From: Lachnospiraceae bacterium
GTDB lineage: Bacteria; Bacillota_A; Clostridia; Lachnospirales; Lachnospiraceae
Reading direction: 5' to 3'
DNA: 13,742 bases
Assembly (NCBI GenBank): GCA_017553965.1
Contig: JAFZJK010000048.1
Span: 1 to 13,742, forward strand
Positions 1 through 7,625 of the stretch are shown one piece after another. The notes below the pieces were generated by a model, which did no database searches, was not told where the DNA came from, and saw only the letters and a program-made list of their open reading frames with translations. Position 1 is the first letter of the stretch. Each line of letters opens with the position of its first letter. A program made the position numbers and the translations under genes.

Positions 1-639
1 GTATTTAACGAAGAGTTTAATGATACAGTTGCTAAGGATCTTGTAGCTGCCCAGTATCCCGAAGAGCATTCAATGGTACCTGCGGATAAGCAGATAGTAC
101 TTACCTTAAGTGTCGGCCCCGAGATGAAGGAGCTTGTGGATGTTAAGGGCCGTGATTCTTATTCGGCTAAGACACTTCTTGAGAATAATGATTACAAGAC
201 CGAATTCTTCGAAGAGTTTGATGATGTTGTAGAAGCAGGTTACGTTATAAGGACCGAGCCCGATGCAGGAGAGATGCTTCCCAAGGGCGAGCTTGTAAGA
301 GTATATATAAGCCGCGGACGTGAGATAAAGTATGTTGAGTGTCCCGATATCGTAAGCAGAAAACAGGCAAGAGCAGAGAAGATGCTTACCGGAGCAAACC
401 TTGCTGTCGGTGAGATCAGATATGAAAACAGTGATATTTTTGATGCAGGTCTGGTTATAAGCCAGGATGTTGAAGCAGGTTCACAGGTTGAGGAAGGCAG
501 CGAGATTGGATTCGTAGTAAGCCTCGGACCTGAGATCGTTACAACTCCCGAGCCCACACCCGATCCCGGAATACCTCCGGCCGGCGGTGACAATGAAGAT
601 CCCGCAGGTAACGGAGAAGGCGGTTTCCCTGCCGGCTGA
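1..639 (+). CDS. prkC: PASTA-domain Ser/Thr protein kinase (PrkC/PknB family), C-terminal part
   Basis: The frame is open from the first base and ends at TGA 637-639, so this is the 3' end of a longer gene; the 212 visible residues contain no kinase domain. They hold the tail of one PASTA repeat (about residues 1-46), a second (about 47-110, with EPDAG and a closing VRVYISRG strand) and a third (about 113-178, closing with GFVVSLGPE), then a Pro/Gly-rich tail with PEPTPDPG. In this family PASTA repeats lie outside the membrane and bind muropeptides or lipid II, while an N-terminal cytoplasmic kinase phosphorylates division and cell-wall proteins. The next genes are rsgA and rpe, the usual Firmicute neighbours of prkC, which supports the call. 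The repeats are diverged: the start of the second reads ELVDVKG rather than the common VPDVxG. A PASTA-bearing PBP would show similar repeats, so the assignment leans on context. Confidence 0.85.
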   Translation, partial: VFNEEFNDTVAKDLVAAQYPEEHSMVPADKQIVLTLSVGPEMKELVDVKGRDSYSAKTLLENNDYKTEFFEEFDDVVEAGYVIRTEPDAGEMLPKGELVRVYISRGREIKYVECPDIVSRKQARAEKMLTGANLAVGEIRYENSDIFDAGLVISQDVEAGSQVEEGSEIGFVVSLGPEIVTTPEPTPDPGIPPAGGDNEDPAGNGEGGFPAG

Positions 640-653
640 TAATGTAAGTAAGA

Positions 654-686
654 GCTGTCGAGTAACTATAGACAGCCCTTTCTTTT
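654..686 (+). terminator. Weak hairpin with T-rich tail between prkC and rsgA
   Basis: GCTGTC (654-659) pairs with GACAGC (671-676) across an 11-base loop, followed by CCTTTCTTTT. The six-base stem is short, the loop is large and the T tract is interrupted, so it may be only a partial terminator or attenuator. The rsgA ribosome site starts directly after it (687). Confidence 0.35.
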
Positions 687-701
687 AGGAAAGAGAGTCC
701 G

Positions 702-1580
702 ATGGTAGGAAAGATAATAAAAGGAGTGGCAGGTACTTATACCGTGGTCGGAGAAGATAACCGTCGGTATGAGTGTAAGGCCAGAGGAATTTTCAGAAAA
801 AACGGTATAACCCCTCTGGTCGGAGATAACGCTGAGTTTGAGATAACCCACGAAGCGGAAAGCGAAGGGAATATCTTAAAGATACTTAAGAGAAAAAACG
901 AGCTGATACGTCCCGCCTGTGCCAATGTCGATCAGGTGCTGGTGGTATTTGCGGCAGCCGATCCGGAGCCGAATTTTAACCTCTTGGACAGGTTCCTTAT
1001 CATGATGAAGAAGCAGGGCGTGGACACCGTCATCTGCTTTAACAAAAAGGACATAGCGGGCAGTGAAAAGCTTGAGCTTATAGCGCATAACTATGAGGCC
1101 AGCGGGCTGTCGATAGTGTATACAAGCGTACTGCACGGTGAAGGTAAAGAAAGGATAGAAGAAATACTTAAGGGTAAGACAACTATCCTGGCAGGTCCTT
1201 CCGGTGTCGGAAAGTCCTCCATGATGAATATGCTTTCCGAAGCGACACTTATGGAGGTAGGAGAGCTCAGCGAAAAGATAAAGCGCGGAAAGCAGACTAC
1301 CAGACATACCGAGCTTATAGAGATCGGAGAGGATACTTTCCTATGTGATTCACCGGGCTTTTCATCCATATATCTTACGGATATCGAGGCTAAGGACTTA
1401 AAGGATTATTATCCTGAGTTCGAAAAATATGCGGGAGAGTGCAGGTTTTTAACCTGTAACCATATAAGCGAGCCTGACTGCGCGGTTAAGAATGCGGTTG
1501 AACAGGGCGCAATAAGTAAGGGAAGATATGAGAATTACTGTCTTCTCTATAATGAATTAAAGGCTAAGAAGCAATTTTGA
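702..1580 (+). CDS. rsgA: Ribosome small subunit-dependent GTPase RsgA (YloQ/YjeQ family)
   Basis: A 292-residue circularly permuted GTPase that, in its family, acts late in 30S subunit maturation and checks the decoding centre. The N-terminal part (about 1-70) fits the OB-fold. The GTPase motifs occur in the permuted order: NKKD (G4) at 114-117, then the P-loop GPSGVGKS at 165-172, then DSPGF (G3) at 216-220. A C-terminal zinc-binding set follows: C247, C252, H254 and C260. Length is normal for the family. The ATG is preceded by AGGAAAGAG at 687-695. It lies 62 bases after the PASTA kinase gene and 54 before rpe, the conserved Firmicute order. RsgA is a reported PrkC substrate in Bacillus subtilis, so the adjacency makes functional sense; no phosphosite can be called here. 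Confidence 0.97.
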   Translation: MVGKIIKGVAGTYTVVGEDNRRYECKARGIFRKNGITPLVGDNAEFEITHEAESEGNILKILKRKNELIRPACANVDQVLVVFAAADPEPNFNLLDRFLIMMKKQGVDTVICFNKKDIAGSEKLELIAHNYEASGLSIVYTSVLHGEGKERIEEILKGKTTILAGPSGVGKSSMMNMLSEATLMEVGELSEKIKRGKQTTRHTELIEIGEDTFLCDSPGFSSIYLTDIEAKDLKDYYPEFEKYAGECRFLTCNHISEPDCAVKNAVEQGAISKGRYENYCLLYNELKAKKQF

Positions 1581-1634
1581 CAGAAACTGTCGTGCAACAT
1601 AGCACGGAGACTAAAGAAAGGACAGGATGGATCG

Positions 1635-2285
1635 ATGAACCAGTTGGCACCTTCTATTTTGGCAGCGGATTTTTCCAAGCTGGGAGAGCAGATAAAGGAG
1701 GTTGAGAAGGCAGGAGCCCGTTATCTCCATATCGATGTTATGGACGGCACCTTTGTTCCGAGTATATCGTTCGGACTTCCGCTCATTTCTTCCATAAGAA
1801 AAAATACGGATCTTATATTTGATGTCCATCTTATGGTGACTGAGCCCGAGAGGTTTGTGGACCAGTTTGCCGATGCGGGTGCAGATATCATCACTGTTCA
1901 TTATGAGGCTTGCACTCATCTTAACAGGACCTTAAAGCATATTAAGGAGAGGGGTATAAAGGCAGGCGTGGCACTTAACCCTGCGACTATCCCCGATAAC
2001 TTAAGATACTTATATGATTATATTGACATGATACTTGTTATGTCGGTCAATCCGGGATTTGGCGGCCAGGAGTTTATACCCGAGACACTCGGTAAGCTTA
2101 AAGAGGTACGTAAGCTTGTAACTGAAAGCGGACGTAGTATCGATATCGAGGTGGACGGCGGCATAACGCTTGACAATGTTTCCGAGATCCTTAATGCCGG
2201 CGCAAATGTCATAGTATCCGGCAGCAGCGTATTTAAGGGAAATATCGCTGAAAATGTAGCAGGCTTTCTTAAGATTATGGGGTAA
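1635..2285 (+). CDS. rpe: Ribulose-phosphate 3-epimerase
   Basis: A 216-residue TIM-barrel enzyme that interconverts D-ribulose 5-phosphate and D-xylulose 5-phosphate in the pentose phosphate pathway, in the cytoplasm. Family hallmarks are all present: APSILAADF at the N terminus (S8), HIDVMDG (H32, D34), DVHLMV (H65), MSVNPGFGGQ at 136-145, and IEVDGGI with D174. H32, D34, H65 and D174 match the metal ligands and the two catalytic aspartates of the family. The phosphate-binding end, VIVSGSSVF, is intact. AAGGACAGG at 1618-1626 sets the start; the ATG at 1627 is in another frame. The next gene starts on the base after the stop codon, which points to co-transcription and probably translational coupling. 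Confidence 0.97.
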   Translation: MNQLAPSILAADFSKLGEQIKEVEKAGARYLHIDVMDGTFVPSISFGLPLISSIRKNTDLIFDVHLMVTEPERFVDQFADAGADIITVHYEACTHLNRTLKHIKERGIKAGVALNPATIPDNLRYLYDYIDMILVMSVNPGFGGQEFIPETLGKLKEVRKLVTESGRSIDIEVDGGITLDNVSEILNAGANVIVSGSSVFKGNIAENVAGFLKIMG

Positions 2286-3020
2286 ATGCCTATGAAATTG
2301 GATGATATAAAGATAGGTTCTGTCATAGAGATATACATCAGGCGTAACAACTCGGCTTACAAAACAGTGAGCAAGGTTGAGTACACCGATGAAAAGTTTA
2401 TAGGTGTAACTCCTATCGCCAGTAAGCACGGTCTTTTCCGTTTTCATACGGATGATGAGGTAGATATAGTATACCGTGAGGGCGATAAATACTGGAAATG
2501 GGAGAGAGTAAAGACCGGTATTGCCAGACGTAAGGACGGCAGCAGGCTTCATATATTCTCGGCTCCCGTAGGTGCGGTACATTTCAACAGGCGTACTCAG
2601 TTCAGATTTGAGATCGGTACCGAGATCAAGATGAAGTACGAACGTTTTAAGAAGGATGAAGAGACCGGTACCGACAAAGAAAAAACACCTTCTCTGGCGC
2701 TTGACAACATCCTACTCATGCTTGATGAGCATTATGAGGAAGTGGAGTGCAGGGGATACCTTAAAGACTTAAGTGAAGGCGGAGCCTCGGTCGAGACGGA
2801 TATTAAGCTGGACAAGGGAGTATTTGTCAGCTTTGAGATTGAATCGGAGTTGGGCCCCGTACAGTTAAGAGGAGTTATAATTAGAGTCAGGGAAGACAAG
2901 CACGGTTATTTTGATTATACATACGGAGTTTCATTTGTAGAAACAAGCAAGAATTATATGCAGTATTTTTATCTTCAGCAAAGGAAGCAGCTCTACGAGC
3001 AGAGTGAAGCTTCAAAATGA
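2286..3020 (+). CDS. PilZ-domain c-di-GMP-binding protein (YcgR-like)
   Basis: A soluble protein of 244 residues, or 242 if the second ATG at 2292 is used; GGGG at 2279-2282 is better spaced for 2292. The N-terminal part (about 1-98) resembles the small beta-barrel that precedes PilZ in YcgR-type proteins. The PilZ domain starts with RRTQFR at 102-107, giving the RxxxR motif (R103, R107), and continues with DLSEGGAS, giving DxSxxG (D161, S163, G166). Both c-di-GMP-contacting motifs are therefore intact. About 50 residues separate them, longer than usual, because of a charged insertion (roughly 118-155). YcgR-type proteins often tune flagellar motors or polysaccharide synthesis, but the target here is unknown. 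The gene abuts rpe and is followed 25 bases later by an HD-GYP phosphodiesterase, suggesting that ligand receptor and ligand hydrolase are made together. Confidence 0.88.
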   Translation: MPMKLDDIKIGSVIEIYIRRNNSAYKTVSKVEYTDEKFIGVTPIASKHGLFRFHTDDEVDIVYREGDKYWKWERVKTGIARRKDGSRLHIFSAPVGAVHFNRRTQFRFEIGTEIKMKYERFKKDEETGTDKEKTPSLALDNILLMLDEHYEEVECRGYLKDLSEGGASVETDIKLDKGVFVSFEIESELGPVQLRGVIIRVREDKHGYFDYTYGVSFVETSKNYMQYFYLQQRKQLYEQSEASK

Positions 3021-3045
3021 TCTCTTTAGATTAGGGAGGCTGTAT

Positions 3046-6000
3046 ATGAAGAGTGTAAGAAGAGTATGTGCCATGATCGTACTGCTTGCTGCAGCGGTCA
3101 CCTGTATTTTCAGTATAGTAGCAAAACCGGTAAGTGCCCAGAATTCTTCCGGTGTTGATTACAGCGAAATGTCCATAGATCCCGTTGCCCGCGGCGATGG
3201 CTATTCGGCCGTTCTTTACGATAACAGAAACGGTCTGCCCACTGCCGAGGCCAATGCGATAACCGAGACCGATGAAGGTTTTATATGGATAGGCGGTTAC
3301 AGCGGACTTGTCAGATATGACGGTAACACCTTTGAAAGAATAGACTCCACATCCGGTATCACCAGCGTAGTGAGTCTTTTTGTGGACTCAAAGGGACGTC
3401 TGTGGATAGGTACCAACGATAACGGCGTAGCTGTTATGGAAAGAGGAGAGATCAGACGTTATGATATAGATGAAGGTCTGAGGTCTTCATCTGTGCGCTG
3501 TATTGTAGAAGACAGCATGGGTACCATATATATAGCTTCTACTTTGGGTATCAATACCATCGGTTCGGATATGGTACTTAAGCAGTTTGACGGAAAACAG
3601 GTAAACAATCAGTACGTAGACGAGCTTAGGATCACCGATAAGGATGTCATATACGGCTTAACACATGACGGAGCCATCTTTATAATTAAGGACGGAGAGG
3701 TCACTTCTTTTTACGGCGAAGGTAAACTTGGCGTAGGTGAAGTAAACTGTATACTTCCGGATCCCGATAACGAGGGATACATATATTTGGGAAATTCCGA
3801 TTCTCAGATATATTATGGCTTGTTGGACGGGGAGCTTAAGAATGTTAAGAGGATAACTGCCAAGGACTACAATACTATTTCCTCTACTGATACCGAAAGT
3901 CTTAAATCGATAGCGTCGATAGAAAAGTTTGGAGACCAGCTCTGGGTATGTGCGGATAACGGTATAGGTATATATGATGCGGACAGCTTCCATATATTAC
4001 AGAATATCCCTCTTAATAATTCCATAGAACACATCATGGTCGATTATGAGGGAAATATCTGGTTTACCTCATCAAGACAGGGTATCATGAAGATAGTACC
4101 CGACCGTTTTACCAATGTTTTTGACAAATACGGGCTTAACAGTACCGTAGTTAACTCGACATGCATTTACGACGGTATGCTTTTTATAGGAAGCGATACC
4201 GGACTTATCATCGTAGACGGCAAGAACGAAGTGAATGAGTATTATGTAACATTCACCAATACAAACGACAGATTCAGGTTTTATCCCAACCTTGTAAATA
4301 TGCTGGACGGCTGCAGGATCAGATCCATAGTAAAGGATAAGGATAACAGGCTCTGGATATCAACCTACAGTGACCGAGGCCTTATCATGCTGGACAATAA
4401 GAAGGTCACCAGATTTGACAAGGACAACGCACTTCCTTCCAATAAGGTAAGGACCGTATATGTCTGTCAGGACGGCACGGCTATGGTTGCGTGCAGCGGC
4501 GGTCTTGTACTGATAAAAGACGGTGTTGTGGCACAGAAATTCGATTCGGCATCGGGTATCAACAATCTGGATGTACTTTCCGTTGTCGAGGGTTACAACG
4601 ATGATATGATCCTGGGTACCGACGGAAACGGTATATATATAATAAAAGGTCAGAATGTAACTAATCTCGGTAAAAAGGACGGCCTTGATTCCGAGGTAAT
4701 AATGAGGATTAAAAGGGACGATGAAAGAAAGATATTATGGATCGTCACCAGTAACTCCATCGCATACATGACCGAGGATTACAAGATAACGACAATAAAG
4801 AAGTTCCCTTACTCGAACAACTTCGATATGTATGAGAATGACCAGAGAGAGATGTGGATTCTTTCAAGTAACGGTATCTATGTTGCAAATGTCGATGATC
4901 TTTTAGACAATGGAGATATCAATCCGGTATTCTTCAGCATGGATAACGGACTTCCCTGCATAACAACAGCTAATTCCTACAGTGCTCTGGCAGAGGACGG
5001 TACACTGTATATAGCGGGAACCACGGGTGTAGCCAGCGTAAACATAAAGGAAGCCATGATCGATGTTGACAATATCAAAATGTCGGTTCCTTATGTTGAA
5101 GCGGACGGAGAGTATATATATCCCGATGAAAAGGGAGTTTTCAAAATATCTTCAAGCGTTCAAAAAGTAACGATATATGCATATGTTTACACATACGCAT
5201 TGATCAACCCCAAGGTTACATACTGGCTGGACGGTTTTGAAAAGGAATTCATTACGGTCAACAGAAAGGATATGGAGCCGGTAGTATATACTAACCTCGA
5301 CGGCGGCACATATCATTTTATGATGATCCTTCAGGACGCTTTGGGACGAGGCGACAAAAAGCTGGATGTTACCATCGTCAAGGAAAAGAATTTCTTTGAG
5401 CAGTCCTGGTTCAGACTTGCACTGGTAATCGGCATTATTTCGCTCATAGCGGGCACTATAGCTTATATAGTACATAAAAAGACGGCAGCCCTCATGAAAA
5501 AGAATGAACAGAACAGACAGTTCATTAATGAGATGACCGAGGCATTTGCGAAGACGATCGATATGAAGGACAAGTATACAAACGGTCATTCGCAGCGTGT
5601 GGCTGAGTATACGGCTATGCTTACCAAAGAGCTCGGATATGATGAGGAAACTGTTGAAAAGTACAGAAATATCGCGCTTTTGCATGATATAGGAAAGATA
5701 TCCATTCCTCCTGAAGTATTAAATAAAGAAGGAAAGCTTACAGATCAGGAGTTTAACATCATCAAATCACATTCGGCACAGGGCTATAAAGTACTTAAGG
5801 ACATAAGCCTTATGCGTGAGCTTGCGATCGGCGCCGGACAGCATCATGAAAGACCAGACGGCAAGGGTTATCCCAAGGGACTTAAGGGTGACCAGATAGA
5901 GAGAGTGGCTCAGATCATAGCTGTAGCCGATACCTTTGATGCCATGTATTCAGACAGGCCTTACCGTAAGCGTATGAATTTTGAAAAGGCTGTTTCCATC

Positions 6001-6183
6001 ATCAAGGAAGTAGCAGGCACACAGCTTGCCGAGGATGTAGTAGAAGCATTCTTAAGAATAGTGGATAGAGGCGGCCTTAGAGCTGAGGACGATCACGGCG
6101 GCGGAAGCACGGAGGATATTGATAACATCCACAAGCAGCAGAATAGGGATGCAAAAAAAACACAAAAAGAAATAACTGTTTAA
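3046..6183 (+). CDS. Secreted two-propeller sensor with Y_Y_Y domain, membrane helix and HD-GYP c-di-GMP phosphodiesterase
   Basis: The start is placed at 3046, behind AGGGAGG (3033-3039); an upstream in-frame ATG at 3004 would overlap the PilZ gene and lacks this site. The protein is 1045 residues. A signal peptide (about 1-31, ending KPVSA) is followed by a beta-propeller region (about 45-670) with 14 recognisable blade strands such as FIWIGGYSG, RLWIGTNDNG and EMWILSSNG, then a Y_Y_Y domain (about 679-785), a membrane helix (about 789-810), a charged linker and a cytoplasmic HD-GYP domain. Catalytic motifs are intact: H848, H880-D881 in LLHDIGK, H933-H934, and DGKGYP (938-943). HD-GYP enzymes hydrolyse c-di-GMP to pGpG or GMP. 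The outside half matches the sensor half of Bacteroidetes hybrid two-component systems, which sense glycans, but no histidine kinase is present. The ligand is unknown. It is likely co-transcribed with the PilZ gene and ychF. Confidence 0.92.
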   Translation: MKSVRRVCAMIVLLAAAVTCIFSIVAKPVSAQNSSGVDYSEMSIDPVARGDGYSAVLYDNRNGLPTAEANAITETDEGFIWIGGYSGLVRYDGNTFERIDSTSGITSVVSLFVDSKGRLWIGTNDNGVAVMERGEIRRYDIDEGLRSSSVRCIVEDSMGTIYIASTLGINTIGSDMVLKQFDGKQVNNQYVDELRITDKDVIYGLTHDGAIFIIKDGEVTSFYGEGKLGVGEVNCILPDPDNEGYIYLGNSDSQIYYGLLDGELKNVKRITAKDYNTISSTDTESLKSIASIEKFGDQLWVCADNGIGIYDADSFHILQNIPLNNSIEHIMVDYEGNIWFTSSRQGIMKIVPDRFTNVFDKYGLNSTVVNSTCIYDGMLFIGSDTGLIIVDGKNEVNEYYVTFTNTNDRFRFYPNLVNMLDGCRIRSIVKDKDNRLWISTYSDRGLIMLDNKKVTRFDKDNALPSNKVRTVYVCQDGTAMVACSGGLVLIKDGVVAQKFDSASGINNLDVLSVVEGYNDDMILGTDGNGIYIIKGQNVTNLGKKDGLDSEVIMRIKRDDERKILWIVTSNSIAYMTEDYKITTIKKFPYSNNFDMYENDQREMWILSSNGIYVANVDDLLDNGDINPVFFSMDNGLPCITTANSYSALAEDGTLYIAGTTGVASVNIKEAMIDVDNIKMSVPYVEADGEYIYPDEKGVFKISSSVQKVTIYAYVYTYALINPKVTYWLDGFEKEFITVNRKDMEPVVYTNLDGGTYHFMMILQDALGRGDKKLDVTIVKEKNFFEQSWFRLALVIGIISLIAGTIAYIVHKKTAALMKKNEQNRQFINEMTEAFAKTIDMKDKYTNGHSQRVAEYTAMLTKELGYDEETVEKYRNIALLHDIGKISIPPEVLNKEGKLTDQEFNIIKSHSAQGYKVLKDISLMRELAIGAGQHHERPDGKGYPKGLKGDQIERVAQIIAVADTFDAMYSDRPYRKRMNFEKAVSIIKEVAGTQLAEDVVEAFLRIVDRGGLRAEDDHGGGSTEDIDNIHKQQNRDAKKTQKEITV

Positions 6184-6198
6184 GGAGACTAAAGGGTA

Positions 6199-7296
6199 AT
6201 GAAATTAGGTATCGTAGGTTTGCCTAATGTAGGCAAGAGCACATTGTTCAATTCGCTGACAAAAGCGGGAGCTGAGTCTGCAAACTATCCGTTCTGTACC
6301 ATCAATCCCAATGTGGGCGTGGTAGCAGTACCGGATGAAAGACTTGATGTACTGACGGATATGTATAAGTCGGAATCAAAGGTTCCTGCTGTTATAGAGT
6401 TCGTGGATATAGCCGGACTCGTTAAGGGAGCTTCAAAGGGTGAAGGTCTCGGTAACCAGTTCCTTTCACATATCCGTGAAGTGGATGCGATAGTACATGT
6501 GGTAAGATGCTTTGAGGATACCAATATAGTCCATGTTGACGGAAGTGTAGATCCCGCAAGAGATATTGAGACCATCAACTTAGAGCTTATCTTTGCAGAC
6601 CTTGAGGTAATAGAAAAAAGGATCGCCAAGGGTGTAAAGGGAGCTGCGAACAATAAGACACTCGCAAAGGAAGTAGACTTATTAAAGAGACTTAAGGAAA
6701 TGCTCGAGGCAGGAAAGCTCGCCAAGACATTTACCACCGATGATGAGGAAGAACAGGCAATGTTTGATTCCTTTGACCTGCTTACCTCAAAGCCTGTTAT
6801 CTTTGCAGCAAATGTAAAAGAGGATGACCTGGCAGATGACGGTGCATCCAATCCTCATGTTCAGGCAGTAAGAAAGTTTGCCGAAGCTGACGGTGACGGA
6901 GCATTTGTAGTCTGCGCAGAGATAGAGCAGGAGCTTTCGGAGCTTGACGACGAAGAAAAGAAAGCATTCTTAGAGGATCTCGGTGTAAAAAAGTCCGGCT
7001 TAGAGAAGCTGATAGTAGCCTGCTACGACCTGCTTGGTCTTATGAGCTTTCTTACCGCAGGACCCAAGGAGACCAGAGCCTGGACCATAAAGAAGGGCAC
7101 AAAGGCACCTCAGGCAGCAGGAAAGATCCATTCCGATTTTGAACGCGGCTTCATCAGAGCCGAAGTTGTAAACTACGATAATCTCGTAGCCTGCGGCGGA
7201 TACAACGGTGCCAAGGACAAAGGTCTTGTCCGTTCCGAAGGTAAGGAATATGTAGTACAGGATGGCGACGTAATTTTATTCCGTTTTAATGTTTAA
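6199..7296 (+). CDS. ychF: Ribosome-associated P-loop ATPase YchF (OLA1 family)
   Basis: A 365-residue Obg-related cytoplasmic NTPase. The N-terminal G domain has GLPNVGKS at 7-14 and DIAG at 70-73. The base-specificity motif is NVKE (205-208) rather than NKxD, which explains the family's preference for ATP over GTP. A helical coiled segment (about 125-185) interrupts the G domain, and a C-terminal TGS domain (about 282-364) ends in GDVILFRF. Length is standard. YchF binds ribosomes and is linked to stress responses in other bacteria. AAAGGG at 6191-6196 is only 2 bases from the ATG, while AGGAG at 6184-6187 and neighbouring bases is better spaced. It begins 15 bases after the HD-GYP stop codon, so it is probably in the same transcript. 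No clear terminator follows it. Confidence 0.97.
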   Translation: MKLGIVGLPNVGKSTLFNSLTKAGAESANYPFCTINPNVGVVAVPDERLDVLTDMYKSESKVPAVIEFVDIAGLVKGASKGEGLGNQFLSHIREVDAIVHVVRCFEDTNIVHVDGSVDPARDIETINLELIFADLEVIEKRIAKGVKGAANNKTLAKEVDLLKRLKEMLEAGKLAKTFTTDDEEEQAMFDSFDLLTSKPVIFAANVKEDDLADDGASNPHVQAVRKFAEADGDGAFVVCAEIEQELSELDDEEKKAFLEDLGVKKSGLEKLIVACYDLLGLMSFLTAGPKETRAWTIKKGTKAPQAAGKIHSDFERGFIRAEVVNYDNLVACGGYNGAKDKGLVRSEGKEYVVQDGDVILFRFNV

Positions 7297-7329
7297 GAAA
7301 CAGTATTACTGAACACAATAATAATTATT

Positions 7330-7335
7330 TATAAT
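7330..7335 (+). promoter_or_regulatory. Possible -10 element for the foldback RNA and lgt
   Basis: A perfect TATAAT lies in AT-rich DNA directly after ychF. No good -35 is seen: the best-spaced hexamer, TTACTG at 7306-7311, matches TTGACA poorly. If used, transcription would start near 7342, about 11 bases before the foldback element, and would read through it into lgt. Confidence 0.4.
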
Positions 7336-7422
7336 CAATTATGATGTAGTAAGTCGGTCGGAGCACCGCCATAGGATAAAACCTTAAGCGTGCAGCGGAT
7401 ATACTAAGGGCACATATGCTTG

Positions 7423-7471
7423 TAGGCGAGGCAAAAATCGGTTAACCAAACCGATTTTTGAGCGAAGCCTA
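7423..7471 (+). ncRNA. Hairpin A inside the foldback element
   Basis: CAAAAATCGGTT (7432-7443) pairs perfectly with AACCGATTTTTG (7449-7460) around the loop AACCA. An internal loop (GAGG / AGCGAA) separates it from an outer helix TAGGC (7423-7427) with GCCTA (7467-7471). The A tract and TTTTT on its arms also give it the look of a short bidirectional terminator. Confidence 0.6.
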
Positions 7472-7472
7472 A

Positions 7473-7498
7473 GTGCGTCCGGTATCAAGCGGACGCAC
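7473..7498 (+). ncRNA. Hairpin B inside the foldback element
   Basis: GTGCGTCCG (7473-7481) pairs with CGGACGCAC (7490-7498), nine perfect pairs closing the eight-base loop GTATCAAG. It starts one base after hairpin A, as in a packed multi-helix junction. Confidence 0.6.
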
Positions 7499-7505
7499 GG
7501 TTGCG

Positions 7506-7538
7506 AGCGTCCGAAGCCGGAATGCAGATGGGGACGTT
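7506..7538 (+). ncRNA. Hairpin C inside the foldback element
   Basis: AGCGTCC (7506-7512) pairs with GGACGTT (7532-7538) with one G-T pair and a 19-base loop. One base separates it from the returning strand of the main stem at 7540. This is the weakest of the three hairpins; its CGTCC can alternatively pair with GGACG inside hairpin B. Confidence 0.4.
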
Positions 7539-7625
7539 AAGTATATCCCTGCTAAGCGGTGATGGTTTTAGACTATGGCGGTGCTCCGACCGACGGAATA
7601 GAAATAAGGACGGAGGAAAAACATC

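Larger units (their letters stand above)
7353..7594. repeat. 242-base foldback element with perfect 22-base terminal inverted repeats; candidate structured RNA or MITE
   Basis: Bases 7353-7374 (GTCGGTCGGAGC... ) are the exact reverse complement of 7573-7594. Pairing continues inward: after a GA/GA mismatch, TAAAACC (7377-7383) pairs with GGTTTTA (7564-7570). After an 8/11-base internal loop, GCAG-c-GGATATACT (7392-7405) pairs with AGTATATCC-CTGC (7540-7552), leaving one bulged C. Three hairpins sit inside: 7432-7460 (12-base perfect stem, extended by TAGGC/GCCTA), 7473-7498 (9-base perfect stem) and 7506-7538 (7 pairs, one G-T). Almost every base from 7353 to 7594 fits one cruciform or multibranch fold. 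No convincing target-site duplication flanks it (GTAGTAA left, GGAATAG right) and no open frame fills it. It lies between ychF and lgt; no other copy occurs in the window. I do not recognise a known RNA family. Confidence 0.85.

Noticed and set aside
1591..1606. Small hairpin CGTGC/GCACG between rsgA and rpe
   Set aside because: Only five pairs and no T run follows; too weak to call a terminator or regulator.
2010..2582. Minus-strand frame of 190 residues over rpe and the PilZ gene
   Set aside because: Both sense genes have full family motifs; the antisense translation resembles no family and has no ribosome site I could support.
3004..3045. Upstream ATG of the HD-GYP frame adding 14 residues
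   Set aside because: It overlaps the PilZ gene, has no ribosome site, and would bury the signal peptide; AGGGAGG at 3033-3039 supports 3046.
5152..5685. Minus-strand frame of 177 residues inside the HD-GYP gene
   Set aside because: Antisense shadow of the Y_Y_Y, membrane and HD-GYP coding region.
7353..7594. Insertion sequence or group II intron in the ychF-lgt gap
   Set aside because: There is no transposase or reverse-transcriptase coding region and no convincing target-site duplication; I keep only foldback element or structured RNA as the call.
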